Assembly: GCA_001586965.3 (NCBI GenBank) | Contig: LUCW03001518.1 | Location: forward strand, 1 to 20,000 | DNA: 20,000 nt | DNA from: Sphaeroforma sirkka | Taxonomy: Eukaryota > Opisthokonta > Ichthyosporea > Ichthyophonida | Reading direction: 5' to 3' | In this document: in pieces, positions 1-8,871 of the stretch | Layout: each line of letters begins with the position of its first letter | Numbering within the stretch: the first letter of the stretch is position 1 | The notes under the pieces: generated by a model | Told to the model about the DNA's origin: nothing | Databases searched by the model: none | The model's input: only the letters and a program-made list of their open reading frames with translations | Translations under genes and position numbers: made by a program

Positions 1-774
1 CATCAGAGCCATAGAGATTAAATTTTGAAATATTATCTATCTCGCCAGTGGTAACTGGCTTAGTGGTAAACATACTGGCTGGTAAAACCAGTAGGTCTCG
101 GGTTCGAAACCCGGCCCGAATTTTTTTTTCTTCTTCGGTATAGGAAGAATATCAGCCAAGTGGGACACGATAGAGGGGTCCACAACTGCCTGCCTGCCGC
201 TAGCTCCTTCAAGAGCGCTTCAGTGCGGTTCAATTGGCGTCGAGATTGAGAGGATCCAACCACTCGTTGTCGAGTTATGGCGTCCTCAGCTTCGGCCCCA
301 AGATTTGAGCTGAATGGAATGGCTTCTCCATCGATGGCGAAACCGAAATTTTCGGACAGGTCCAATACTTCCTTTTCACGCCGGATTTGTGCTGGAGTGT
401 CCTTTAGATGTGGAGTTATAATGCCCCCGACATTCGTATCCACGAATTTTCCAGCCTTCGACGTTTATCCCCAATATTTGACGGCACGTGGTCAGGGGCA
501 AGCTGGGGTCCTGAGCTTCACTCCTAGGTGATACACGGACGCTGGCGAGCCTTTCCGCGGTAGTAGATACCTCTTCTTCCAAGGCTTTAGGATCCGACGA
601 GTCATCCTCAGAATAATCCTCTGTACCAACCTCAGAATTTGCTTCCCCAACAGTATCCTCGGCAGGCTCAACTCCAGACAGGCTAGGTGTTTCCACAGGG
701 ACCTCAGGAACCTCGGCAGGCTTAGCAGGCTTAGAGCTAGCGGCTCCCTTGCCTTTAGAAGTACCCTTAGCCAT
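1..774 (-). pseudogene. gag N-terminal part of the tandem element (partial, frameshifted)
   Basis: Starts at the ATG at 774 with MAKGTSKGKG, the same start as the complete copy at 7837. The N-terminus is Lys/Ala/Pro-rich and then acidic. The frame is lost near 500-535 at C/G-run differences and resumes in another frame from about 443 (DTNVGG...), running to the tRNA-like insert near 120. The gag sequence resumes at about 68 and continues past the window edge. Compared with the other copy it has one extra A in the tRNA-like loop, so the frame leading out of the insert differs. Confidence 0.75.
56..129 (+). ncRNA. tRNA-like sequence with Pol III boxes, antisense inside gag (tandem copy)
   Basis: On the plus strand, TGGCTTAGTGG (56-66) fits an A box and GGTTCGAAACC (101-111) fits a B box. 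A T-arm TCGGG-TTCGAAA-CCCGG and a run of nine T (121-129), a Pol III stop, follow. The anticodon region ACTGGCTGGTAAAACCAGT resembles a tRNA-Thr arm, but the loop is too long and no acceptor 5' strand pairs with CCCGAAT. It is a tRNA-derived relic or SINE head, not a working tRNA. Confidence 0.55.
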
Positions 775-938
775 AGTAATTTGCTGGATAGTAAATTGAT
801 GTCAGACAGTCTAGAAGCAGTACACTACTGTAACTACTATATAACTGAAAATATGTAAACTTCGATGGAAATTACTAGGTTTCAAACTATATTAAACTAA
901 AATACAATTTAGTCAGTTAGGATTTAGCAGTGGTAGCT

Positions 939-1448
939 TGTGTAAGAATGATCGGGACCGCCTCTTGTTAAGAGCCTAAATATCCTCGATCACACAGGGC
1001 GTACCTCTAGCTGTTCTTTATTGAATAATTTTCACTAGAAGTACTAAATGTTCATGACCACTTGCCTAATTTGTAAATAGACATAATAACGTAAGTCACG
1101 TTAATACATTAGCTGATATAAATAAAGTTCCATCTGAAGAAAAGTTAAAAAAAAAAAAAGACTTATTGGATTTTGAGATTGGCGGGAGGACCAAAATCAA
1201 TAAGTAGTAGTTCGGAGATTATAAAATTTAGTTTATAATATCCTACATCTACTAATGTCTCAAATAGGTCCAAGTAGATGAGTCATACCAAATACTCAGG
1301 CTATTGGAGCCATCAAAGTGAATTTAGAACACTTTGGAAATATTGGAAAAAGAGCTTGTACTAAATTATTTAAAAATACAAATAAAAAACCAATGTATTA
1401 TCTCAATTGATCTTGATATTTTAGACTGACCGAGGCCGTATTTCTACA
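939..1448 (-). repeat. LTR (3' LTR of the complete element, 5' LTR of the tandem copy)
   Basis: The transcript-sense start TGTAGAAATACGG at 1448 directly follows the polypurine tract, which fixes the outer edge. The inner edge at 939 (transcript-sense end CTTACACA) is inferred because it gives TG...CA termini and a sensible order of signals: a TATA-like TTTATAT near 1115-1121 and AATAAA at 1022-1017. That implies U3 about 360 bp, a short R and a short U5. The inner edge cannot be proven from repeat boundaries because leader and gag are duplicated too. Confidence 0.75.
1017..1022 (-). terminator. LTR poly(A) signal AATAAA
   Basis: TTTATT on the plus strand, AATAAA in transcript sense, about 95 bp after the TATA-like motif and about 80 bp before the inferred LTR inner end. 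This is the expected place for the R-U5 signal. The equivalent site is near 8080-8085 in the other LTR. Confidence 0.55.
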
Positions 1449-1462
1449 TAGCCCCCCAGTAG
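1449..1462 (-). promoter_or_regulatory. Polypurine tract of the retrotransposon
   Basis: Read on the minus strand this is CTACTGGGGGGCTA immediately before the LTR TG. Known role: an RNase H-resistant primer for plus-strand DNA synthesis. The same tract precedes the inverted LTR at 9430-9443. Confidence 0.7.
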
Positions 1463-1576
1463 CTTTTAGAACTACGAACGTACGTTAAGATACGATCTAG
1501 TTGGTAAAGCGAAAACCAAAGTAAAAACGGTTTCGGTCATGACTTATCGAGTAAGTATGTGCCTATATGTACGAGT

Positions 1577-1804
1577 TCAAGACTCATGTTGTACTCTATG
1601 TCGTTTAGTATTTGGTCCAGTAACCATTTCCGATGTAGGCGCCTTACGTTTATTATTTGGTAAGGTATTAGCCAAAGGCTGTTCTTCATTAGTAAGTAAG
1701 TTTGAACAATTTTCTGCACTGTTGGTAAGCAGATCAGAAAGTTTAGTCACGTAGGAAGTAGGTGGCAAATAGGGAATTTCAGATCCGTCAGGGTTTGTAG
1801 TCAC
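1577..1804 (-). pseudogene. C-terminal tail of pol with basic motifs
   Basis: Continues the polyprotein after the chromodomain in a shifted frame. It contains PNNKRKAP and PNTKRHR, both resembling nuclear localisation signals, and ends with VQHES and a stop. In the inverted copy the same tail is fused in frame to the chromodomain, which shows that the break here is a mutation. Confidence 0.65.
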
Positions 1805-1865
1805 CTGAGGAAACCCTTTCGTTTATCTCGTGTGTTCTTATGTAAACGCTTATTCCATTTCTTAT

Positions 1866-2010
1866 TAAAGATACGAAGAAAGTCGCGAGATTCACGAAAT
1901 GCATCGGAGGTTAGCCAAGCTACTGTCCCATCCATGAAACGGGTCTTGTAGTAAGTGTAACCGTCTTCGGATGTTTTGTCAATTATATCTTTGACTTGTG
2001 ACTCCATAAC
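1866..2010 (-). other. Chromodomain-like C-terminus of integrase
   Basis: Residues ESQVKDIIDKTSEDGYTYY, then KTRFMDGTVAWLTSDAF resemble the three strands of chromodomains (YEVEKILD..., YLVKWKG..., TWEP...). It is followed by a basic stretch (NKKWNKRLHKNTRDKRK) that could act in nuclear import. In chromoviruses this domain directs integration to modified histones. The aromatic cage is incomplete, so histone binding is inference. Confidence 0.6.
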
Positions 2011-2039
2011 TGGTACATCAGAATCAAATGAGCGAGCGA

Positions 2040-3216
2040 ATGAGAGTTCGGAGGTAGGGATACGGTGAGTGCCTAGATTGGTTGCGCTAGTACCATCAAT
2101 GTTATTCACTTCGTAAGTATCACTCTTCTCATCATGGTAGGAAATAACAAAAGGTCCTATCGTCTTAGAAGAGAGTTCGGTAACGTTGGCGTTTCGATTT
2201 ATAATGTTAACGTAATCGCCGACTTTGAACTGAACAATGTTCTTAGTGTTATTCCATCGGTCATACGCTTTAAGTAGGACGCGATTCTTGTGCTCGAGTA
2301 AACAGGGGTAAACAACGTTCTGCATATGCTCGATCTTTGTAGCCACGGGGTAGCGTGTTTCTCGGGCGCAGTTTTATCAAACGTTGCTTGTAATTCACTA
2401 TAGCGGCCAAAGAAATAGTGAAACGGGAGTGTTCCAGTTTGAGGATTCATGCAGTTATTCATTTGAGTCTGAACCCATTTCAAATGATAAGGCCACATAT
2501 CCTCAACGTCGTCTAGTGCGGTACGCAAGAGTTTCTTAAGTTCTCTATGACGTGTCTCATTTGCACCCTGCGTTTGAGGTTTGTAAGGAACACCACGCCT
2601 ATGGGTCATGCCTGATACGAGTATAAGTGCCTCCATTACGTCGGTACAAAACTCACTACCGTTATCAGAACATAGTACTCGGGGAAACCGAAGTCATTAA
2701 AGACGTGATAGCATAATTCTGCCACTGTTTGTGGACGTTTGTTCGGTATTGCATAAAGCAAGTTATAGCCCGAAGCCACACATAAGAAATGACAGATATA
2801 TACATCGCCAGTATGCTTGATCGCGGAGTTTAACCAAATCGACTATGACTCGGCGCATCGGTTGGTCTTCTGTCACACTTTTTAGGGGTGCCCAACCGTA
2901 TCGCTTGATCTGGTTCTTTTTCACAATCAGTACAGCGTCGGTATACTTCACGTATGGTTTCTTTCAGCGCCGGGTGATCAAGCCCTGCACGAATAGCCAT
3001 TTTATAAGTATGCTCATATGCTCGATGCGTTAAATTATGTATAATTTTAACTCTACTTTCGAGCTCCTCTAAGTCAGTCAGATTCTGCGTAACGCTGGCT
3101 GGATGAACCATAGTCCTGTTGGAAAGGGCAACCTCAGTATCAGGAGGGGTAGAGTCCTGAGATACATAATTGACAACATTGGATTGTTGAAGTATCTTCT
3201 TCAGTTGTTTCGCCAC
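2040..3216 (-). other. DDE integrase (HHCC finger, DD35E core, GPF motif)
   Basis: The HHCC finger reads HNLTHRAYEHTYKMAIRAG followed by RRCTDCEKEP. Core residues are Asp in RRVIVDLV (codon 2840-2838), Asp in SDNGSEF (2666-2664) and Glu in QGANE (2558-2556). The last two are exactly 36 codons apart (DX35E), and the first two are about 58 codons apart across a frame change near 2690. After another frame change at about 2345, the GPY/F-type motif is FKVGDYVNI and TIGPFVISYHDEKSDTYEV. Role: cDNA insertion. Confidence 0.88.
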
Positions 3217-3544
3217 TCCTGGCTGTTCTTAAGCAGCGCTTTAAGTAGTTGAGTGCGAGCTTCAGGTTCTCTTAGAGTTTTGAGTCTTTGATCCATGGCC
3301 TTAGCTAGTTCCATGTTTTACGATCTAATGCCGTTTCAATCGGCATTACCTCGACTGCAATCTTGTTGGGTGCATGTGTTGTACGAGTCTTGAGCTTTTG
3401 TTCAAACTCTTTAGACTCCTCTAGTTTAGCTAAGAATTCGGTTGAGGGTTTCCACTTAGTGGTACCTGCAGGACCGATGCGACAAACAATGGTGTGTTTC
3501 CAAGGCGTCTTCTTAATAGAATAGGATCCCTGATACAAGAACGT

Positions 3545-3825
3545 GTCGGTTTCACGGTCGACATAAATAGGTTCGTCTTGAATCATATTAATTAAATCAC
3601 GTATCCATGGGTCGGAGTTACGTAAGGGACAACACAGCGTAATGGTAGATTTAGTAATATTAACATAATTTAACAACTGTGCGATAAGTTGACAAGGTGG
3701 GTTAGCCCACGCATTATGCTTTGATAAGTCAAGCTGAAATGCATCACCTTTAGGATGAGTCAACGACCTATATTCAGAAACCTGTTTGTTATGTTCTGCG
3801 GCAAACATATCAACAGTAAATGGAC
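3545..3825 (-). other. Dam-methyltransferase-like domain of the DIRS type
   Basis: Between RNase H and integrase, in one uninterrupted frame. Motifs are WGPFTVDMFAAEHNKQVSEY, then GDAFQLDLSKHNAWANPPC, LIAQLLNYV and CCPLRNSDPWIRDLI. The pattern (Asp-Met/Leu-Phe-Ala..Asn, DAF, a [ND]PP[YFC]-like box, PL....PW) is what I know from the domain after RT/RNase H in DIRS retrotransposons, where it is called a DNA N6-adenine-methyltransferase-like (Dam) domain. The NPPC box has Cys where active enzymes have an aromatic residue, so catalysis is doubtful. Recognised by motif memory, not by a search. Confidence 0.65.
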
Positions 3826-3917
3826 CCCATCGTGATTGAGCGAGGTTAAACCATTTCTTATTTAGCATCCAATCGGTTGCTAATAACTCTTTGACTGTTT
3901 TCTGGTAGTCGGGCACA

Positions 3918-4290
3918 AGTCGAGAGAGCATGTCAGGAAGATGGTTATGTATTCCTGGAATGTGTGTTATATTAAAGGCGAACTTGGCAATAATGTCATG
4001 CCAGCGGCTCACCAACTGTGAATCAGGGTTCATATCTTTTAAGTATGTTAAAGACTTTTTGATCACAGGCGACAGTAAAGTAACTTCCATAAAGGTAGTC
4101 TTTAAACTGTCTTAGCGCAGTAACTATAGCAAGGAGCTCTTGTTTAACGGTAGGGTAATTCCGTTGACTCTTATTATAACTCTTGCTAAAGAATTGTATG
4201 TAGCGCGGTTTACCATTTATCGTTTGGTAAAGCACTCCACCTACCGCGCTCGATCTGAAGCGTCGGTTGCTACTTGGAACGGGACACCAT
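3918..4290 (-). other. RNase H domain
   Basis: First catalytic Asp in FQVATDAS (codon 4264-4262), then FFSKSYNKSQRNYPTVKQELLAI in part (catalytic Glu in KQELLAIV), then VACDQKVF (second Asp), and the C-terminal FNITHIPGIHNHLPDMLSR with the last Asp. Frame changes occur at about 4240 and 4085. The usual TDHK is CDQK here. Confidence 0.82.
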
Positions 4291-4499
4291 CCACAGGGTA
4301 CTGCATGATGGGTGCGTCCATTACTTTACTTTTGACTAGTTTAAATGCATCATCACATTCTTTAGTCCAAAGCTTTCCCAAAGGTCCTTTGTGCAGCCGT
4401 AGGTGACTGAAAGGCTTTAAGTAATGAGAAAGATGCGGTACCGAATCCGAGAAGAAGTTAACAAACCCACACACAGAGTTCACATCTCTTCCAGTAATT

Positions 4500-5150
4500 G
4501 GTGTTGATAAATCCAACAGAAACTGTTTCTTGCCAGGATCAATTTCTACCCCTGCTGCAGATACTTTGTAGCCAAGTAAGTGTATAGTATCTTTAGCAAA
4601 AGAACACTTGTCTTCGTTAATCTTAAGTTTAGCATGATTAAGTCGCTTTAAGACTTCTTTAACGAGTTTAGCATGTTCACGTGTTGTCTTTTGTAAAGAT
4701 AACTATATCATCTAAATAGACTGATACGTTATACGACAGGTCCGCAAATAGTTCCATCATAACTTGTTGGAAGAAAGAAGGTAACATGTGTAAGCCTTCA
4801 GGTGCACCTTTAAACTGGTACTTCTTACCTTGCCAAGTAAAGGAAAAGTATTTCCTATGAGGCTCATATATCTGTAGTTGATGGAATGCAGCTTTTAAGT
4901 CTATCTTGGAAAAGATAGTCGCACCTCCATTTTGCGTAGTATCTCGCTTATCTTAGGTAAGGGAAAACTATGTTGCGGAATTAGTTTGTTGATTGGCGAC
5001 AGGTCTAGTACTACTCTTGTTTTACTAAACGTTCCATCAGATTTATATTGATCGACCGCTAAGAGAGCTAAGTTAACTGGGGTTGCATCATAATTGATTT
5101 CAATTAGACCCTGTTTTAACCAATCTTCGATTTGGGTTTTGACAACGTCT
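4500..5150 (-). other. Reverse transcriptase domain
   Basis: Visible RT blocks: QIEDWLKQGLIEI, RVVLDLSPINKLIPQHSFPL, then after a frame change near 4905 SKIDLKAAFHQLQI (first catalytic Asp, codon 4901-4899), FKGAPEGLHMLPSFFQQVM and YLDD (4718-4707). A second frame change follows at about 4690. The thumb/connection reads GYKVSAAGVEIDPGK and VNSVCGFVNFFSDSVPHL. This is the Ty3/gypsy pattern. Confidence 0.88.
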
Positions 5151-5409
5151 TTGTGTCTCCAACTCACGTAGTTATGTGAAGGACACTTTAACTTAGAGAA
5201 GTCGACGTTTGTCAAGTCAAGTCTAACGTACCCATTAGAGAACTTAAACATACACCAGTCAGTTATTGCAATCTTCCTGTTTTGTATAATTAAGTCCATA
5301 ATTATATCGGTGAAGTGCGGAATCATATCCTTTGCTTCACCTTCCGGAGGTTTAGGTATCTTTAACATATTATCATCTGACTGATCTTTATTCGGGTCCA
5401 GCCCATTAG

Positions 5410-5763
5410 GCAGACCAGTGAGTGTTATACCTAAACTGAGAAGATCAGTCATACCTATAATTAAATCGTATTTCTGAGACATGTCAGTAACGATTAGGTG
5501 AGTCTTCACTTCTCTTCTATCTGACAGCATTATGTGTGCATAGTCAATGGCTTGTTCGCAAGTAGTAACTTTGCCATTTCCCAAGATTAAATCAGTTGTT
5601 TCGTTATGGACAGCCATATCTGTAGCGTAGGCTACTCGGCATGAGATAGCAGAGACTTCAGCCCCTGGATCAAATAGTGCCATAACTTTTTTTCTCCATT
5701 TACGAAAACTGTTTGAAAGATACGTTCATCTCCTTTGGTATAGATTTTATTGAACATTTTCTC
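5410..5763 (-). other. Retropepsin-like aspartic protease domain
   Basis: The active-site motif is ALFDPGAEVSAIS, with the catalytic Asp codon at 5671-5669, and the later motif is YDLIIGMTDLLSLGI. Upstream residues (IFQTVFVNG) lie in another frame before an A-run at about 5690. Members normally have D-[ST]-G-A; here the second residue is Pro. Role: cleavage of gag and pol polyproteins. Confidence 0.75.
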
Positions 5764-5796
5764 ATAATCTTGCTCTAGTGCGCACATATGGTACTG

Positions 5797-5997
5797 TCAG
5801 TGCTTAACTTGGACGTCTGGTAAGTCCTTGCAATCCTCTTTGTGCCAACCGTTAGTACCCTTGCAAGTAGCACACTCTTTCATATAGTGTCCAAAATCTG
5901 GCTTGCCTGGTGCACACTTAACAGGGTCGTGTCTACCATTCCACTTGCCATTACGTTTTGTGAGGTTGTAACCACACTTCTTGCAAGGCGCTCTCAC
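5797..5997 (-). other. gag C-terminal Cys/His zinc-finger pair
   Basis: A 66-residue open stretch. The first cluster is CKKC, then H and C 15-20 residues later (HDPVKC). The second is CATCKGTNGWHKEDC, spaced C-x2-C-x6-H-x3-C. Retroelement nucleocapsids normally use C-x2-C-x4-H-x4-C knuckles, so the second is a variant and the first is a longer finger. Position between capsid and protease fits an RNA-binding nucleocapsid. Confidence 0.65.
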
Positions 5998-7116
5998 CTT
6001 CTTATCACCCTTCGGTTCGGTAGAAGTAGAGCCAGTACCCTCCTCCAGTAGTAGTGCGAGGTTTCTTAGTACTACGCGCAGTATTAGTCTCTACTGCGTT
6101 TCGCTTAGTGGGCTGGGTGTAGCTCGTGGTACTAAGTACTCTAGTAGAGGAATTGGTATGCTTGTGTACTATCTTCTCAAAGACAGACCAAGGCATAGAT
6201 CGCAAATCACCATAGGCGATGATGTCATCATTGACTTTCTTAAAGAGGTTAGCTCCCAGAGTCTCCATCATCTGACAAATTAATAAGTATTCGCCAGTAT
6301 AGGTACGACCACCCATCCGAGTATTCATATGTGTCATATGAGCTAGAGCACCTCGAATAGTGGTATCGTTCGCAAAGAACTTGCGAGACTCTAGAAGTTC
6401 ACGGTCACGTGCATCTTCAAAAAAAAGGTGTTAAGTATATTATCACGCAACTGGTGCCAGGGTAGGGCTTTCCAGTTGGGCTCATGAGCCTTCAAGATAG
6501 TTCGCCATTCACCTGGCTCGCAGAAATGAATAAAGGCATTCATCATCTGCTTATCCCTAAGGCTGGCAGACTCCTTAAGTTGGTCGAAGGCCTTCAGTGT
6601 CTCCACTGTACTCTCATTAGTAGAGAAATCGACCTCAGCCTGCGCGTTACCTAGCTGCTTTATAAAGCTTGGTTCTAAGTGTTCACGAGGCTCATGCTCA
6701 GTGCTACGGGCTGCTAGTGCCAAGATGGTGTCTATTTCCTTTCTCTTGTTATCGATTAGATAGCGAATGTTATCCGCTTTCCTATCGTCAAGGTCAGAGT
6801 CATTCAATAGACGGTCCTCAAGGACTTGCATACCAGAGCGTAATAGCCTGAGACGAGTATGTCTGGTTCTCACTTCCTCATCCTCAGGATTAGAGCGGGA
6901 ACTCTCTAACGAGGTACTGGTGTAGCGATTGCCAAAATCGTGATTACCAGGGTTAGTTGGCAAATGAGGGTCGATATTACGAGGATGGTAAGCCTCATCG
7001 AGTTCCATACGATCATATCCTCTGACAGGGTTAGGTTTGTCAAGAGGATGGTCGATGGTAGCATCAGAGCTATAGAGATCAAATTTTGAAATATTATCTA
7101 TCTCGCCAGTGGTAAC

Positions 7117-7187
7117 TGGCTTAGTGGTAAACATACTGGCTGGTAAACCAGTAGGTCTCGGGTTCGAAACCCGGCCCGAATTTTTTT
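7117..7187 (+). ncRNA. tRNA-like sequence with Pol III boxes, antisense inside gag (complete copy)
   Basis: Same element as at 56-129, one A shorter in the anticodon-like loop, with a T7 run at 7181-7187. In gag sense it is read as codons (SGRVSNPRP then TGLPASM) joining the two gag halves. Intact A and B boxes suggest Pol III could start here against the retrotransposon transcript; this is inference. Confidence 0.55.
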
Positions 7188-8001
7188 CTTCTTCTTCGGT
7201 ATAGGAAGAATATCAGCCAAGTGGGACACGATAGAGGGGTCCACAACTGCTGCTGCCGCTAGCTCCTTCAAGAGCGCTTCAGTGCGGTTCAATTGGCGTC
7301 GAGATTGAGAGGATCCAGCCACTCGTTGTCGAGTTATGGCGTCCTCAGCTTCGGCCCCAAGATTTGAGCTGAATGGAATGGCTTCTCCATCGATGGCGAA
7401 ACCGAAATTTTCGGACAGGTCCAATACTTCCTTTTCACTCCGGATTTGTGCTGGAGTGTCCTTTAGATGTGGAGTTATAATGCCCCCCGACATTCGTATC
7501 CACGAATTTTCCAGCCTTTCGACGTTTATCCCCAATATTTGACGGCACGTGGTCAGGGGGGCAAACTGGGGTCCTGAGCTTCACTCCTAGGTGATACACG
7601 GACGCTGGCGAGCCTTTCCGCGGTAGTAGATACCTCTTCTTCCAAGGCTTTAGGATCCGACGAGTCATCCTCAGAATAATCCTCTGTACCAACCTCAGAA
7701 TTTGCTTCCCCAACAGTATCCTCGGCAGGCTCAACTCCAGACAGGCTAGGTGTTTCCACAGGGACCTCAGGAACCTCGGCAGGCTTAGCAGGCTTAGAGC
7801 TAGCGGCTCCCTTGCCTTTAGAAGTACCCTTAGCCATAGTAATTGCTGGATAGTAAATTGATGTCAGACAGTCTAGAAGCAGTACACTACTGTAACTACT
7901 ATATAACTGAAAAATATGTAAACTTCGATGGAAATTACTAGGTTTCAAACTATATTAAACTAAAATACAATTTAGTCAGTTAGGATTTAGCAGTGGTAGC
8001 T

Positions 8002-8507
8002 TGTGTAAGAATGATCGGGACTGCCTCTTGTTAAGAGCCTAAATATCCTCGATCACACAGGGCGTACCTCTAGCTGTTCTTTATTGAATAATTTTCACTA
8101 GAAGTACTAAATGTTCATGACCACTTGCCTAATTTGTAAATAGACATAATAACGTAAGTCACGTTAATACATTAGCTGATATAAATAAAGTTCCATCTGA
8201 AGAAAAGTTAAAAAAAAAAAGACTTATTGGATTTTGAGATTGGCGGGAGGACCAAAATCAATAAGTAGTAGTTCGGAGATTATAAAATTTAGTTTATAAT
8301 ATCCTACATCTACTAATGTCTCAAATAGGTCCAAGTAGATGAGTCATACCAAATACTCAGGCTATTGGAGCCATCAAAGTGAATTTAGAACACTTTGGAA
8401 ATATTGGAAAAAGAGCTTGTACTAATTATTTAAAATACAAATAAAAAACCAATGTATTATCTCAATTGATCTTGATATTTTAGACTGACCGGAGCCGTAT
8501 TTCTACA
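8002..8507 (-). repeat. 5' LTR of the complete element
   Basis: Same sequence as 939-1448 with a few substitutions and homopolymer changes. The outer terminus (TTCTACA on the plus strand) is at 8507 and is followed directly by TAATAACG, which is internal LTR sequence (compare 8147-8154), not unrelated flank. The element therefore sits inside, or is fused to, another LTR of the same family. Confidence 0.8.
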
Positions 8508-8871
8508 TAATAACGTAAGTCACGTTAATACATTAGCTGATATAAATAAAGTTCCATCTGAAGAAAAGTTAAAAAAAGGAAAAAAGACTTATTGGATTTT
8601 GGAGATTGGCGGGAGGACCAAAATCTATAAGTAGTAGTTCGGAGATTATAAAATTTAGTTTATAATATCCTACATCTACTAATGTCTCAAATAGGTCCAA
8701 GTAGATGAGTCATACCAAATACTCAGGCTATTGGAGCCATCAAAGTGAATTTAGAACACTTTGGAAATATTGGAAAAAGAGCTTGTAATAAATTATTTAA
8801 AGTACAAATAAAAACCAATGTATTATCTCAATTGATCTTGATATTTTAGACTGACCGGAGGCCGTATTTCT
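8144..8871 (-). repeat. LTR head-to-tail doublet
   Basis: Two direct units, 8144-8504 (361 bp) and 8505-8871 (367 bp), differing by a few bases. Junctions share ACAT: GACATAATAACG inside the LTR, CTACATAATAACG between units, CTACATCGCTC at the end. Confidence 0.85.

Larger units (their letters stand above)
1..1448 (-). mobile_element. Second, tandem copy of the same element, cut by the window edge
   Basis: Bases 1-1448 match about 7061-8507 almost base for base, covering LTR, leader, gag start and the tRNA-like insert. The LTR at 939-1448 therefore serves as 3' LTR of the complete element and as 5' LTR of a second element running off the left edge. Differences are scattered substitutions and homopolymer length changes. 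The alternative is a terminal direct repeat longer than 1.4 kb containing the gag start; the sequence left of base 1 would decide. Confidence 0.8.
1577..5763 (-). pseudogene. pol region: protease-RT-RNase H-Dam-like-integrase-chromodomain (frameshifted)
   Basis: The enzymatic polyprotein of the element. Open pieces in transcript order are 5683-4901 (protease and first half of RT), about 4919-4690 (RT with YLDD), 4516-4241 (RT connection and RNase H start), 4235-4023 (RNase H), 4090-3305 (RNase H end, Dam-like domain), 3216-2830 (integrase finger), 2951-2763 (first integrase Asp), about 2700-2345 (second Asp and Glu), 2346-1801 (GPF motif, chromodomain-like) and 1804-1577 (tail). Breaks are small insertions or deletions, many in short homopolymers. 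The inverted copy reads through the last break, with cgaaaaggg at 9088-9096 where this copy has cgaaaggg, showing directly a 1-bp loss here. Confidence 0.88.
5797..7837 (-). pseudogene. gag of the complete element (frameshifted)
   Basis: The structural protein region of the retrotransposon. The start chosen is the ATG at 7837 (MAKGTSKGKG); an upstream in-frame ATG at 7948 would add 37 residues but lies in the leader. The order is a basic Ala/Pro-rich head, an acidic stretch, a segment down to about 7190, the tRNA-like insert (7187-7117), then a 247-residue stretch from 7134 to 6391 resembling a capsid (helical, with FIHFCEPGEWRTI and LPWHQLRDNILNTFF). An eight-base T run in transcript sense (6426-6419) breaks the frame there. 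Coding resumes as GALAHMTHMNTRMGG and then a Cys/His-rich tail. Breaks occur near 7555, 6420 and 6005. Assignment rests on position and composition; capsid homology is inferred. Confidence 0.75.
939..8507 (-). mobile_element. Ty3/gypsy-type LTR retrotransposon with extra Dam-like domain (decayed)
   Basis: About 7.57 kb from the outer edge of the LTR at 8507 to the inner edge of the LTR at 939. Seen: near-identical LTR copies at both ends, a G-rich polypurine tract just before the 3' LTR (1449-1462), and an interior coding in order gag, protease, RT, RNase H, a Dam-methyltransferase-like domain, DDE integrase and a chromodomain-like tail. RT before integrase is the Ty3/gypsy order, and the GPF motif with a terminal chromodomain points to chromovirus-like elements. 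Frames are interrupted by small indels, many in homopolymers, so this copy cannot encode one polyprotein as written. LTR identity of roughly 98-99% by eye implies a recent insertion. A primer binding site starting TGG is not seen next to the LTR. Confidence 0.9.

Noticed and set aside
56..129. A functional tRNA-Thr gene
   Set aside because: The T-arm and boxes are good, but the acceptor strand has no partner, the D-stem is broken and the anticodon loop is 8-9 nt.
1539..1754. Plus-strand 71-codon frame, repeated as a minus-strand frame at 9157-9372
   Set aside because: Exact shadow of the retrotransposon tail in both copies; the coding sense is the opposite strand.
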